Made by a program: the position numbers and the translations under genes. Of a DNA stretch of 64,000 nucleotides, positions 25,601 through 33,009 are shown one piece after another. Origin of the DNA: Paracentrotus lividus (lineage: Eukaryota > Echinodermata > Echinoidea > Camarodonta > Echinidae); NCBI GenBank assembly GCA_940671915.1, contig CALNVZ010003425.1:38044710-38108709 (forward strand), read 5' to 3'. Under the pieces are notes generated by a model, which was given only the letters and a program-made list of their open reading frames with translations, was not told the DNA's origin and searched no databases. How positions within the stretch are numbered: the stretch's first letter is position 1; the number at the start of each line of letters is the position of its first letter.

Positions 25601-28327
25601 GGATGGGGTAGGGGATAAGATGGCAGAGGAGCAGAGGGGAATAGCAAGTGAGGAGTACGAGGGTGGTTCAGCAAGGCGTAGGGGAGGAGAAGGGAAAGTT
25701 ATGACTGTTGGAGAAGGGAGGGTTAAAGGTAGTGTCAGCCTTTTTCGCAAATTTTGAAAACTAATGCAACTTGGCATAACTTTAGAATATGATCAACCTA
25801 TAATGTCTATTCAATCTTACTCTCATAGGTTGCCTTGATCAGTAATATGAAATGAAAATCTGACCACCAATCTTGACCAGCTCTCCATCAACATCGTTCA
25901 TATTACAGCGCGTGCAGCACGGAAAACACACAGCACTATACACACGGCGCATCAGCATGCATTATTCTCTGCGCTAACGGTCAGCGGTTCGCACCGTACG
26001 GTATATTTTTCGAGGTTCGAAAAAATAGGACTGAATTTTGGTAATCGCAATATAATGACAAACATACACAATTGAGCTTAATCATGTTGTGGGAAGATAT
26101 AGTCATTGGACTACTACTATATCCTCTCAAAAACTAGAAATTTAATATTTTTGCCTGCAAAAGGCTGACACTACCTTTAAGGGAAGGGAGGGTTAAGGGA
26201 TGGAAGGGTTTAATAGGGGAATGGGAGGGTGGGGTAAGTAAACGTTAAGCAAGGGGTAGGGGAGGAGAAGGAAGGGTTAGTGGAGGGGAGAGTTGGGTAG
26301 GGGATGAATAGACAGGTGAGGAGGAGGAATGGGTATGCAAGGGAAGGATGGGGTAGGGGATAAGATGGCAAAGGAGAAGAGGGGAATGCAGGTTAAGAGT
26401 AAGGAATGGGTATGCAAGGGAAGGTTTGGGTATGTATAGGAAGATATGTTAGGGAGGGAGGGGAGTTGGGGAGGGAGAATTAGTAGGAGTGCAGAAGGGA
26501 GGAGAAGTAGGGAGGGGTAGGGGCAGGGGAGGGTAAGGAAGGAAGAGTAGAGAAAGGAAGGAATGGGGAGAAGATGGCAGAGCCTGGGAAGGAGATGGGT
26601 ATGGGAGGGTTGGAATAGAAATGAAAGGATAATGGGTTTAACTACGGAAGAGACTTTGCTATGAGCATACTCTGCACAGATGTATTCTGTAGAGGCGCAG
26701 ATGAATTTCTGCTGCTGGGAGGTCAAAATCTAATTGTGAGATTTTCTTTTCAGCTTAAACTTGCATGGGGAAGATTTGATTACTTACGGTACTCCACATA
26801 TGTAGCATATAATGAAGTATATAGATATAGGCCTATCGACAAACTCGTGTATGACAAAATATCATTTTGTCAAAACTATTCAACAAACTGTTGCTGTGCA
26901 TTTCAATTTTTTGCGTGAGGTTCATAATTTCAGGAAAAATTGAAGAATGCTGAACCGATAATTTATTTTAAATAGTAGATGTGAAATTTATCTCACTATT
27001 GCTTGATCAGCAAAGATTCCATTCTCTCTCTCTCTCTCTCTCTTTTTTTTACCTTACCACCATCAGATGACGAATGATTTTATGGTAACAGTCCTGGCCT
27101 CAAAGAGTTTTTATAATGTTACTTTTACTTTGTTTAGTAACAGAGGAGAGTCGGTGTGAATCATGAGTGACTAATAACCCCAAGGGAATGCCCTCATTTG
27201 ATATTAATGGGTGTTGATAGTTGTCATTGAGGAGGAAAGTTCAAACTTCAATTATGGGAGGGGGACGAGACCTCAACAATGACATAACGGGTTTCCCCCT
27301 TTTTATATGAGATAGGTTGGCATCAGTTTCTGTATTTGTCACCTACATAATGTGTAGGCAGACTAACTTCAGTAGCAATGAAGCTGCTAACTATATTTGA
27401 CATAATTATGATTTCAATCCCTTATCTAATATGGATAAATCAATTTAATCACATTTTATTGTTTGTGCATTAATGATAATGATAAGTGGACAGTATTTTT
27501 CATTATTCTAGCACTCTCAGTGCTTTGGGAACATATTTTTATCTTGTGGTCAACATATTCTCTAAAAAGTCTTTCATAACTTTTTTTTTCTTGAATAGCT
27601 TGTCTGTTTTCTGGTTTACATAATTATTCTTAAAACAGGGAATAACACTGAAAAATGCAAAAGAACTACATGTATGTAAACTCTATATGCACCTCTTTTT
27701 TTTTTAGTGGGATATTGAATGTGCCCTGCTTTCTCATTTCTGGGCTCCTTTATTTGTGTTAAAAGAGAATTGATATCAGCACATTTAAACATTATAGTAG
27801 TTTTCAATAAGTTTATAGTCTCTTCCTCCGTCTGATGTAGCTTTGTAACATGTGTTAATTGTTTGAGGCAATCAAGAAGCTTTTCTCACATCATGTAATC
27901 ACTATTGAATTACACACAGCTGTGAATGTTTGTGAAGAATTCTAACCAAATGCAGCATAGCGGCTACTTCATCATCTCATCGTTATGTTTCATATTTCAT
28001 AACTCATTCATTATTTACCCTCATAAATAACCTCTGTCTGGTCGTTATAATTGGGTTACTCTCCAGCAGTGTAATCATCCAATGATTTATTCCCTGTTTC
28101 CTCAATTTTAATAGAAATAGGATGTATCAAATATCTAACACTCAATTCATTTCAACAATTCCATAATTTACACTTTCTGTCCCTATAAATTTCTTTCTCT
28201 ATGTATCTCTCTCCTTCTCTCTCTCCCCCTATCTCTCTGTCTCTCCATCTTTCTCTTTTACCTTCTGTTTTTTTTTTCTCTTCTTCTTCTCCTTCTTCTC
28301 TTTTCTTCCCCTGTTGCTCTCTCTCTC

Positions 28328-28360
<33 letters not shown>

Positions 28361-31300
28361 GTCTCTCTCTCTCTCTGTCTCTCTCTCTCTCTCTCTCAAT
28401 TTTAAGTCTCTTACTTCCTCCCTCTGCCCCCTCTCTATCATTTTTTCACCCCTTTCTCTCTTTCTTCCTCCCTCTGTCTCTCACTCTGTGTGTCTATCTT
28501 CTTGCCTCTAATATGTCAAGTAGACAATGTGGGATGCCAAGATTCAAATGACAGATGCTATTGATGCAATTTTGTTTGGGTGTTCCTGTGGGCTATTTTA
28601 AGTGAACTTCTGTCAGCATTCATCATAACATATATTGAATACAGTTCAATTGGCCTGTATGTTTGAACAAGTATGTGTTTTTTGCATTGTGCATTTGGTT
28701 TGTTTTGTATTTGATTCTATTTGAAAAAAGTGTGATTACTTCACCATATTTCTTATCAATTAGTCAGTTTTATGCACTAAATATAGTTTATTCTAATGAG
28801 ATATATATACTTTATTTTTATTTTTTTACTTATATTTTAAAGAATCGTCCCAAGTAGACAAATTATAGTAGGCCTTCTGAACTTTTCTCAGTGAAAAGAA
28901 ATCGCAGTTTTAACAGAGGTTTCGCCAATGATTATATATGTATAAATATGCCATCTCTTGATAACCCCCTAAAATGGTTTTAAAAGGTTAATTTTGTACA
29001 GGTGCCATTAACTTGTTTAGCGCTCAGTTATGTTTTTTTTAAATCTCATTGTTTACAGCCATGAGAAAAGTATTACCGTATAATATGAAAAGAAGCATAA
29101 AAAAAATGAGATTCCAGTAGAACTCAAACGTTTCCTCTGGCTTGTTAGGCCTGCACTCTTATTGACTGAGCTATGAAAAATCCTTTTTTTTTTCAATGTT
29201 CAGGCCAGAAAACCCCTTAACTTTCATTTCTTAAACAGTTAAAGTTATTAAAACCTGAAATAAACTCAGAGGGTAGAAATAGACTTGGGGATTTACGTGA
29301 GGGATCAAAGCTAAGTGATGCTTTTTCTCACCAATAAATGATGTTATAGATGTGTCTATTGGCCAATATCTATGGAATGATACTAGATAGTTCACCGCCC
29401 AAATCACAGCTCCCCTATGAACATGTAGCTACTTGTGTGCACAAACTGTAGAAAAGCTTTTCTCCCAAGATTGGTCTATTTAGTCACAAACAATCCTGTA
29501 TTACATAGAAGGGCAAGTCCAAGCTATTTGATCACTCATGAGTGAAATTTCAAAATGGTTAAAATAAGACAAACTTGGTGCCACTTAAAAGCCAAGATGT
29601 TAAAGTACATGAATTTTATAACAAGAATAAAAAAATGCTCATGAATAACCAATGATAAATGAATACATTTGCATAAATCAAAAATTTGAGTAACGCATGG
29701 GACATTAAGAATTTTGGCTTTTATAAAAGAAATCTTTAAAGTTTTACACATTTCTATCCCAATAGTAGGGGGACCCTAAAGTCTGAATGACAAGTTATCA
29801 TGACTATGATTTCCAGTTTCTCAACTAATTAAATATGCAAATGAGGGATGGTACAAAATTGGCATGTCCCACGCGTTACTTTTTTAGGTCATTATTTCTC
29901 ATTTGCAGAAAAAATAACGATTGAATTTTCATGAGACTTTCAAAAGACCAAATTTACAGTAGGCTCCATCATAATGAGGAGCAAAAAGTTTAGTCTGATT
30001 CATCTAATTAACACAATCTTTAATTAGATTTGGTAACGCATGGGACATTTTAGTAACGCGTGGGACAACGTGTGTAAAACGTATGGAAGTACAAGAAGTT
30101 TTGCCAAAAGGAAGTGGAAATTCCCTATAAACTTTTTTAACATTTGAAGTCTTTTAACATGATTAGTGCATCCATTTGCCATCACCAAGACCTTTAATTA
30201 AACTAAAAGTAACGAAAAATTACTTTTTCCCCCCAAGGGAAATAATGATTTTCGAGATTATTGCATGTGATGAAAAATGTGCACAATTTTTTTTTTTTTT
30301 TTTTTTTTTTTAAAGTCCTCATACCTATCAAACATTAATGTTTTTCTTCGCATAGAAGGTTGCACTATATAATTTCCTTTATAAATATCAATAAAGAAAG
30401 TATTAACTGTTTAATTAAAAGGGTTAATTACATGTAAATTCTGACAAGCAACTTTTTGTCATTTGGTGCATTAAAGGCATACGTTAATGTTGCATGCTGT
30501 AAATTGAATTTCGTAGCCCTGGGCCCTATTATAAAGTCTTTAATGAAACAGTATGTAGTTTTATACTGAAGCTTAATACATCTGAATTATTCCATAACTT
30601 CCACTGTTCATTCTTTTTCAAAGTTTGTCATTCAGAGACAATATGCTATGCTGTTAACATGTATCATGGAAAATATCTTTTAGTCTCATTTTATATTGTG
30701 CGACCTATCACATGCATATCTTTCTGGGGTTTCAGTTTTTTTACCAAGTTTTGTTTATAAAGTTTTGTTCATATACATACCTTATTTTTGTCATGTAGTC
30801 ACAAAACAGAATGAATGTAAATATATTTGATGTACATGTATGTACACATATGATTACTCAGGATTTATTGTCCAAATTCAAGGTTCATGTTTGAAATTAT
30901 TACATTATAATGTGACTATAAGATGCAAAGGTAAACAATTGACTTTCACTACAGTAACAATGAAGAACTTTGCATAGATGATGATGGGCAGTGTTACTAT
31001 AGGCCTACAAAATATGTTCATGATATTTGGTTCTCGAACAACTAACCCCAGACAATTACCCCTAAGACAACTACCCCATCCCCGTCAAAAAATCTACCCC
31101 ATAACCCCACACCAAACCCCTATCCTATTTTGAGGGGGTAGTTGTCCTGGGGGTAATTGTCCAGGGAGTAGTTGTCCTGATACCAATAAATATAATCTGA
31201 AAGAGCCTATTTTCATCCATTTTCATAAGATAATTTTCATAACCCTCATAAATATAATATCTTAAAGTACATTTATTTATTTAATAGTTAATTAATTAAT

Positions 31301-32316
31301 TGATTTTTAGTGATAAATAAAGCATTTCCTCCAGGAAATTGAGCCAAACATTCTTTATCTGTCTTACTTGCTAAAATAAATACCAAACTCAACTTTTTAT
31401 CAAGGAAAGGTGTCATTTACAGTATATTATGCATAGTGACAAAAGTGTCCCACGCGTTACTTGTCCCACGCGTTACTATACCTATCTTTTTAAAATTGAC
31501 CTTGAGAGAAAACTAATGGACGAATGTTTATGAAACTTTTGATTACTCTTCAGTAATAGATGTATAACAAGTTGTTTGCAATGATTTTCCAGGGTGACAA
31601 GTATTTTCACAATACTTCAGAAACAAAGTAAAACAAGAAAAAAATATGATTTTTGTGGTCCCACGCGTTACTGGCGAATTAATTAGCATAAATTAATAAC
31701 GTAACAGTTAATTTTGATTATTTCTGTTGTTTTGTATGAAGATACCTACTATCTACCAGAAACTACCCAAGAAATGAGCTTTGATTACTAAATATAAGAT
31801 ATAGGGCTAAATATACTTGTGATGTCCCACGCGTTACTAGTGCAAAATAGCTTGGACTTGCCCAGAATCTTCCTTAATCTTCGATTATGAAGTTCGGCTA
31901 TATAAAGAGTGATTATGCCATCTCTTGATATAGTTTAATAAAGTGAATGTTACAACGGTCTTCATTAACTCTTGGGTTATACATAAAATTGTTGATGATC
32001 TTATCTTTCAACCCAGGTCACCCAAGTTTACATCAGTTGGCAGAACATCAGCACCAAGATGCCTATTAGACAGCTGGTAGACTTCAGCAGACAGGAGATT
32101 GACCCTGGAAAGAGTGTGTCTCTGGAGTTTAAGATTGTCCCTCGTGTCATGGCGGTATACACCGACCAGTGGGTCATAGAGCCCTGCACTATCGATGTCT
32201 TCGTAGGTGGGCAGCAGCCGGACCAGAAGGTAAGGGCACCATCTAATGTCCTGACTGCTAAGTTCCAGATAACAGGGGCGGCCACACCCCTCTCCAAGTG
32301 CCCCTATCCAGGATGA
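7374..32316 (+). CDS. Secreted GH3 beta-xylosidase/beta-glucosidase-like protein, 11 coding exons, 749 aa
   Basis: Joining 7374-7699, 8303-8462, 9654-9824, 10397-10488, 12543-12774, 15709-15951, 16998-17220, 17553-17642, 18999-19207, 20579-20782 and 32017-32316 gives 2250 bases in one frame, with GT-AG at every intron. Residues 1-20 form a signal peptide. The GH3 N-terminal domain covers about 40-330, with PYWGR at 156-160, CKHF at 197-200 (substrate-binding Lys-His of the family) and YVVSDENA at 276-283, whose Asp280 is the expected nucleophile. The GH3 C-terminal domain starts near 389 (FVLVKNDGTLPI), with IEMEGNDRRD at 486-495 and PFGYGLSY at 606-613. A fibronectin-III-like domain follows from about 635 (VTVKNIGNYTGDEV). 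Length and order are those of GH3 beta-xylosidases. The exact substrate (xylosides, arabinosides or glucosides) cannot be read from sequence. Conserved motifs, absence of stops and intact splice sites argue for a functional gene. Confidence 0.93.
8303..8462 (+). CDS. Gene 1 exon 2 (residues 109-162)
   Basis: The acceptor CTTCTTCAG precedes TCGAGAG, and the donor is GTAACA at 8463. Encodes GLSCFSPVINIMRHPYWGRN, the GH3 block that in relatives reads S/N-P-x-I-N-I-x-R-D-P-R-W-G-R. Intron 1 (7700-8302) contains a G tract at 7899-7910 and nothing else recognised. Confidence 0.93.
9654..9824 (+). CDS. Gene 1 exon 3 (residues 163-219)
   Basis: Begins ETYGEDPYLTG, continuing the PYWGRNQ/ETYGEDP motif across the intron, and includes NAGCKHFAAYSG with Lys198-His199. 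Phase 0 at both ends. Intron 2 (8463-9653) has C-rich tracts near 9330 and 9490-9520 and no gene. Confidence 0.93.
9838..9976. repeat. TTTGGTCTAAT-type repeat, left arm upstream of exon 4
   Basis: Repeats of TTTGGTCTAAT and CATTTTGTCC-like words. The reverse complement of 12160-12296 matches this stretch in order (CAATTGG, CCACT, ACTAATGC, TTTGGTCT, TTACCTTTTGGTCT). A further fragment lies at 42606-42740. Confidence 0.65.
10397..10488 (+). CDS. Gene 1 exon 4 (residues 220-249)
   Basis: The acceptor TTACATGTAG precedes GTGTCAG, and the donor is GTCAGT at 10489. Encodes VSDKDLQMTYFPAFKECVNA then GTYSIMCSYN, the GH3 stretch that leads to the M-x-S-Y-N motif. At 92 bases it is almost the smallest exon of the gene, and inverted repeat arms lie in both flanking introns. 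Confidence 0.92.
10691..11742. other. CpG-rich block in intron 4 bounded by a 13-bp inverted repeat
   Basis: TTATATCCGTCAT at 10691-10703 is matched exactly in inverse at 11730-11742. The interior is clearly richer in CpG than the rest of the intron and has a 74-codon frame (11290-11514) ending next to a donor-like GTGAGTAAA at 11507. That frame resembles no family I know. It could be a non-autonomous transposon, a CpG island with an alternative first exon, or both. Confidence 0.4.
11746..11914. mobile_element. Short palindromic MITE (169 bp)
   Basis: CAGTTATATACGGCC at the left is the exact complement of GGCCGTATATAACTG at the right, and the two halves pair through a GCGAATGCGACTATTTTCC core around a GC-rich loop near 11820. 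Confidence 0.7.
11930..12300. repeat. Palindromic ATTAGACCAAATGG-type repeat, right arm downstream of exon 4
   Basis: The first part carries TTTGGTCTA words and the second part the complementary TAGACCAAA words, so the block can fold on itself. Its right half (12160-12296) is also inverted relative to 9838-9976 on the other side of exon 4. Confidence 0.6.
12543..12774 (+). CDS. Gene 1 exon 5 (residues 250-327, catalytic nucleophile)
   Basis: The acceptor GTGTACCAG precedes CGTTAAT, and the donor is GTGAGA at 12775. Encodes SVNGIPACANSYLL, then WGFKGYVVSDENA with Asp280 at 12631-12633, the expected glycosidic nucleophile. Most GH3 xylosidases that I know have SDCGA or SDAGA here, so the SDENA reading is uncommon. 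AGCNLDLG (318-311 region of relatives) follows. Confidence 0.93.
12997..13345 (-). mobile_element. tRNA-derived SINE
   Basis: Read on the minus strand it begins with TGTAGTCTAGTGGTCCCACC (box A-like) and GGGATCGATCCTC (box B-like), and ends with AAGCGCTTTATAAGAAACAG followed by (ATT)n. This is the tail style of SINEs that borrow a CR1/L2-type LINE end. It sits in intron 5 of gene 1, opposite to transcription. Confidence 0.7.
13346..15708. other. Remainder of gene 1 intron 5
   Basis: No exon recognised. The stretch about 14690-15000 is richer in CpG (GCGCCGGCGGCAAGCGC near 14800) than its AT-rich neighbours and may be part of an unrecognised element. Short frames here resemble nothing known. 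Confidence 0.4.
15709..15951 (+). CDS. Gene 1 exon 6 (residues 328-408)
   Basis: Encodes VELGMLTAQDLRDSISPLFY and TRLRLGEFDP, the helix that closes the GH3 N-terminal domain, then KSFVLVKNDGTLPI, which opens the C-terminal domain. Phase 0 at both ends; donor GTAAGC at 15952. Confidence 0.93.
16690..16935 (+). pseudogene. Two decayed partial copies of gene 1 exon 7
   Basis: Upstream of exon 7, TCCAACAATTCCAAGCTCTT (from 16708) and CCAATGATTCTCAGCTCTCC (from 16860) each align with exon 7 at 17013-17085 (CCAACAATTCCAATCTCTTA). The second copy also follows exon 7 through TATGTCTCTGAACCTAATTC and into the preceding intron bases. Spacing is about 152-155 bases, which suggests an old tandem duplication spanning the intron-exon boundary. 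Neither copy keeps an open frame with usable splice sites on both sides. Confidence 0.75.
16998..17220 (+). CDS. Gene 1 exon 7 (residues 409-482)
   Basis: The acceptor TTTTCTGCAG precedes GTTGTGG, and the donor is GTGAGG at 17221. Encodes VVGPFANNSNLLFGDY, the start of the beta-alpha core of the GH3 C-terminal domain, then YSAGCPYPKC and ADVTVVCLGTG. Ends in phase 1. Confidence 0.93.
17553..17642 (+). CDS. Gene 1 exon 8 (residues 483-512)
   Basis: A 90-base exon encoding GIGIEMEGNDRRDMLLPGKQ. The E-x-E-G-x-D-R block is a hallmark of GH3 xylosidase C-terminal domains and is the region expected to supply the acid/base glutamate. The assignment to Glu487 or Glu489 is left open. Confidence 0.92.
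17817..18344. mobile_element. Long-arm foldback MITE (528 bp)
   Basis: The left end CAGAGCGTTTCAGAAAAAAA and right end TTTTTTCTGAAACGCACTG pair, flanked by TA (17815-17816 and 18345-18346). The arms remain complementary for roughly 190 bases, including the GGGCCCATATTCCAAG words at both ends. Tc1/mariner-like target choice. It lies in intron 8. Confidence 0.85.
18999..19207 (+). CDS. Gene 1 exon 9 (residues 513-582)
   Basis: Encodes GKPVILLLFNAGPLNITWAS and NPGGRLPATWP, both family-conserved blocks. The acceptor is doubled (CAGCTGCAG at 18996-19004). The upstream choice gives Tyr-Ala-Ala-Gly-Lys and the downstream one drops the two alanines, both in frame. The upstream choice is used because relatives have small residues there. 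Donor GTAAGA at 19208. Confidence 0.9.
19208..20578. other. Gene 1 intron 9
   Basis: No exon seen. Positions 20380-20480 carry a decayed relative of the GACTTGTCGGAC element found at 46353-46484 and 46800-46937 (GTTTCATGAAAAGACTTGTC, then TCTCAGCCGATC). Confidence 0.5.
20579..20782 (+). CDS. Gene 1 exon 10 (residues 583-650)
   Basis: Encodes DGRTYRYFHGDPLLPFGYGL then SYTAFNYSDL, the diagnostic end of the GH3 C-terminal domain, and begins the fibronectin-III-like domain (TVKVTVKNIGNYTGDE). Donor GTAGGA at 20783. Confidence 0.93.
20850..20940 (+). pseudogene. Decayed copy of the 3' end of gene 1 exon 10
   Basis: ATGGTCAAAGTCACTCTCAA, GGGCAATTACACAGTG and AAGGTAGGAATTCTTCTC repeat the end of exon 10 and its donor at 20737-20800 about 120 bases downstream, including the GATGTCATG that follows. 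A poly(C) tract separates the two. An inserted AATTG and substitutions relative to exon 10 argue against use as an exon. Confidence 0.75.
21371..21639. mobile_element. Tc1/mariner-type MITE (269 bp)
   Basis: The ends CAGTTGTGCTCATAAGTATT and AATACCTATGAGCACAACTG pair with one difference. TA follows on the right, and the left flank reads CA, probably a decayed TA. The interior is also symmetrical around 21490-21520. Lies in intron 10. Confidence 0.85.
22150..22835. repeat. 81-bp minisatellite, about eight copies
   Basis: CGGTCTGTCTCCCGTCTGTC starts at 22171, 22252 and 22333 and recurs to about 22820 with small changes. All pyrimidine on the + strand. Because 81 is a multiple of three, several frames stay open for 100-300 codons; these are repeat artefacts. 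Confidence 0.9.
24490..24671. mobile_element. TA-flanked MITE (182 bp)
   Basis: The ends CTGTATAAG and CTTATACAG pair, with TA on each side (24488-24489 and 24672-24673). Subterminal TTTTCGCG and CGCGAAAATAT words alternate through the interior. Confidence 0.8.
25344..26640. repeat. Purine-rich satellite with ~296-bp unit, split by an insertion
   Basis: GGGAGGGTTAAGGGA and GGGGTAGGGGAGGAG words recur in an almost pure G/A strand. A unit near 25361 (GAGGGTGGTTAAGTAAGG) returns near 25657 (GAGGGTGGTTCAGCAAGG), and the array resumes after the element at 25727-26176. It lies in intron 10 of gene 1, purines on the coding strand. Confidence 0.8.
25727..26176. mobile_element. TTAA-flanked MITE (450 bp)
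   Basis: The ends AGGTAGTGTCAGCCTTTT and AAAAGGCTGACACTACCT are exact inverted repeats, flanked by TTAA (25723-25726 and 26177-26180), as in piggyBac- and Kolobok-type elements. It interrupts the purine-rich satellite. No transposase. Confidence 0.88.
26641..29510. other. Middle of gene 1 intron 10
   Basis: Apart from the CT tracts, no exon, RNA gene or bounded element was recognised. AT-rich. Confidence 0.4.
28196..28500. repeat. CT-rich microsatellite
   Basis: Runs of (CT)n, (CTGT)n and CTTCTTC over about 300 bases. Apparent frames of up to 116 codons here are low-complexity artefacts. A smaller CT tract is at 27024-27044. Confidence 0.9.
29511..31863. mobile_element. 2.35 kb TIR element with CACGCGTTAC repeats
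   Basis: The left end GGGCAAGTCCAAGCTATTTG and right end CAAAATAGCTTGGACTTGCC (then C) pair, flanked by AGAA on both sides (29507-29510 and 31864-31867). The interior carries GTCCCACGCGTTAC or its complement near 29866, 30033, 30053, 31445, 31464, 31659 and 31823. A foldback of the ACAACTACCCC family sits at 31030-31185. No transposase frame was seen. Lies in intron 10 of gene 1. Confidence 0.75.
32017..32316 (+). CDS. Gene 1 exon 11 (residues 651-749, stop)
   Basis: The acceptor CTTTCAACCCAG precedes GTCACCC and keeps phase 0. Encodes VTQVYISWQN, then RQLVDFSRQEIDPGKSVSLE, the fibronectin-III-like domain typical of GH3 tails, ending ...KCPYPG and TGA at 32314. The domain reads smoothly across an 11.2 kb intron. 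A donor-like AAGGTAAGG at 32227 inside the exon could shorten the tail, but the frame past it stays open. Confidence 0.92.
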   Translation, partial: VTQVYISWQNISTKMPIRQLVDFSRQEIDPGKSVSLEFKIVPRVMAVYTDQWVIEPCTIDVFVGGQQPDQKVRAPSNVLTAKFQITGAATPLSKCPYPG

Positions 32317-32395
32317 TACGACCACTACTGGGGGTTTGAACTGAGTGCCTGTAAGACCTACCCATTGATAGTACTATTAGTATTGCTTAGTTCTA

Positions 32396-32480
32396 GGACA
32401 ACTACCCCCTCCACAACTATCCCCTAACTCTACTCCTATTATAACCCTATTTCTGGGGGGTAGTTGTCCTGATACGATAT
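32396..32480. repeat. GGACAACTACCCC foldback
   Basis: AGGACAACTACCCCC at the left pairs with GGGGGGTAGTTGTCCT at the right. Relatives at 31030-31185, 36098-36170 and 39179-39330. Confidence 0.65.
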
Positions 32481-32522
32481 TGCTAAATTTTTAGTAGAAG
32501 CATTCTTGACAAAATGAGGCTA

Positions 32523-32528
32523 AATAAA
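32523..32528 (+). terminator. Candidate poly(A) signal of gene 1
   Basis: AATAAA about 207 bases after the stop, on the sense strand. Positional inference only. Confidence 0.35.
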
Positions 32529-32576
32529 CAGTATTCATTTGAGATCTAATGATGTGAATGCAGTCCGCTTCCAATA

Positions 32577-33009
32577 CAGTCTGTGTAAAAAAAATGGTAC
32601 AGTCGGAAAACAATTATTTAGGTGTGAAATATTTTCAGATAATGTGTGTATGTGGTACCAAAATAAAGCCAAAAGATTTTCCTTGCTGATGCGCTTTGTT
32701 CTGTATAATTTGCTTTCGTAAAACAAAAGTTATGCTAAATTTTGTGTGACGAGGAACAAATCGAAATTGAGCAATTCATGGCCATTATGCGAAACCTATA
32801 CACAAAGGCATGGGACGGTGCGCGAAAAATGAGTTTTCTTGATTGTAGAAAACTAGTCATATTTCAAAAATTGCACCACCAAATGTGATGAAAAAAATTG
32901 CAGGTGAAAGTCTGATCTTCCTGCTTTATGAAAATACCAAACAATGATTAAACTTCATACTATAAAATATAATGTTTTCCACTTGTACCATTTTATTTGA
33001 CACAGACTG
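32577..33009. mobile_element. Tc1/mariner-type MITE, CAGTCTGTGT family (copy 1, 433 bp)
   Basis: The ends CAGTCTGTGT and ACACAGACTG are exact inverted repeats, flanked by TA (32575-32576 and 33010-33011). A second copy in the same orientation lies at 41483-41959. Shared interior words include GTAAAACAAAAGTTAT and TTGACACAGACTG. Non-autonomous. Confidence 0.88.

Noticed and set aside
26277-26726. 149-codon minus-strand frame
   Set aside because: Pro/Leu/Ser-rich translation of the purine-rich satellite.
28201-28551. 116-codon frame of Ser/Leu repeats
   Set aside because: Translation of the CT microsatellite.
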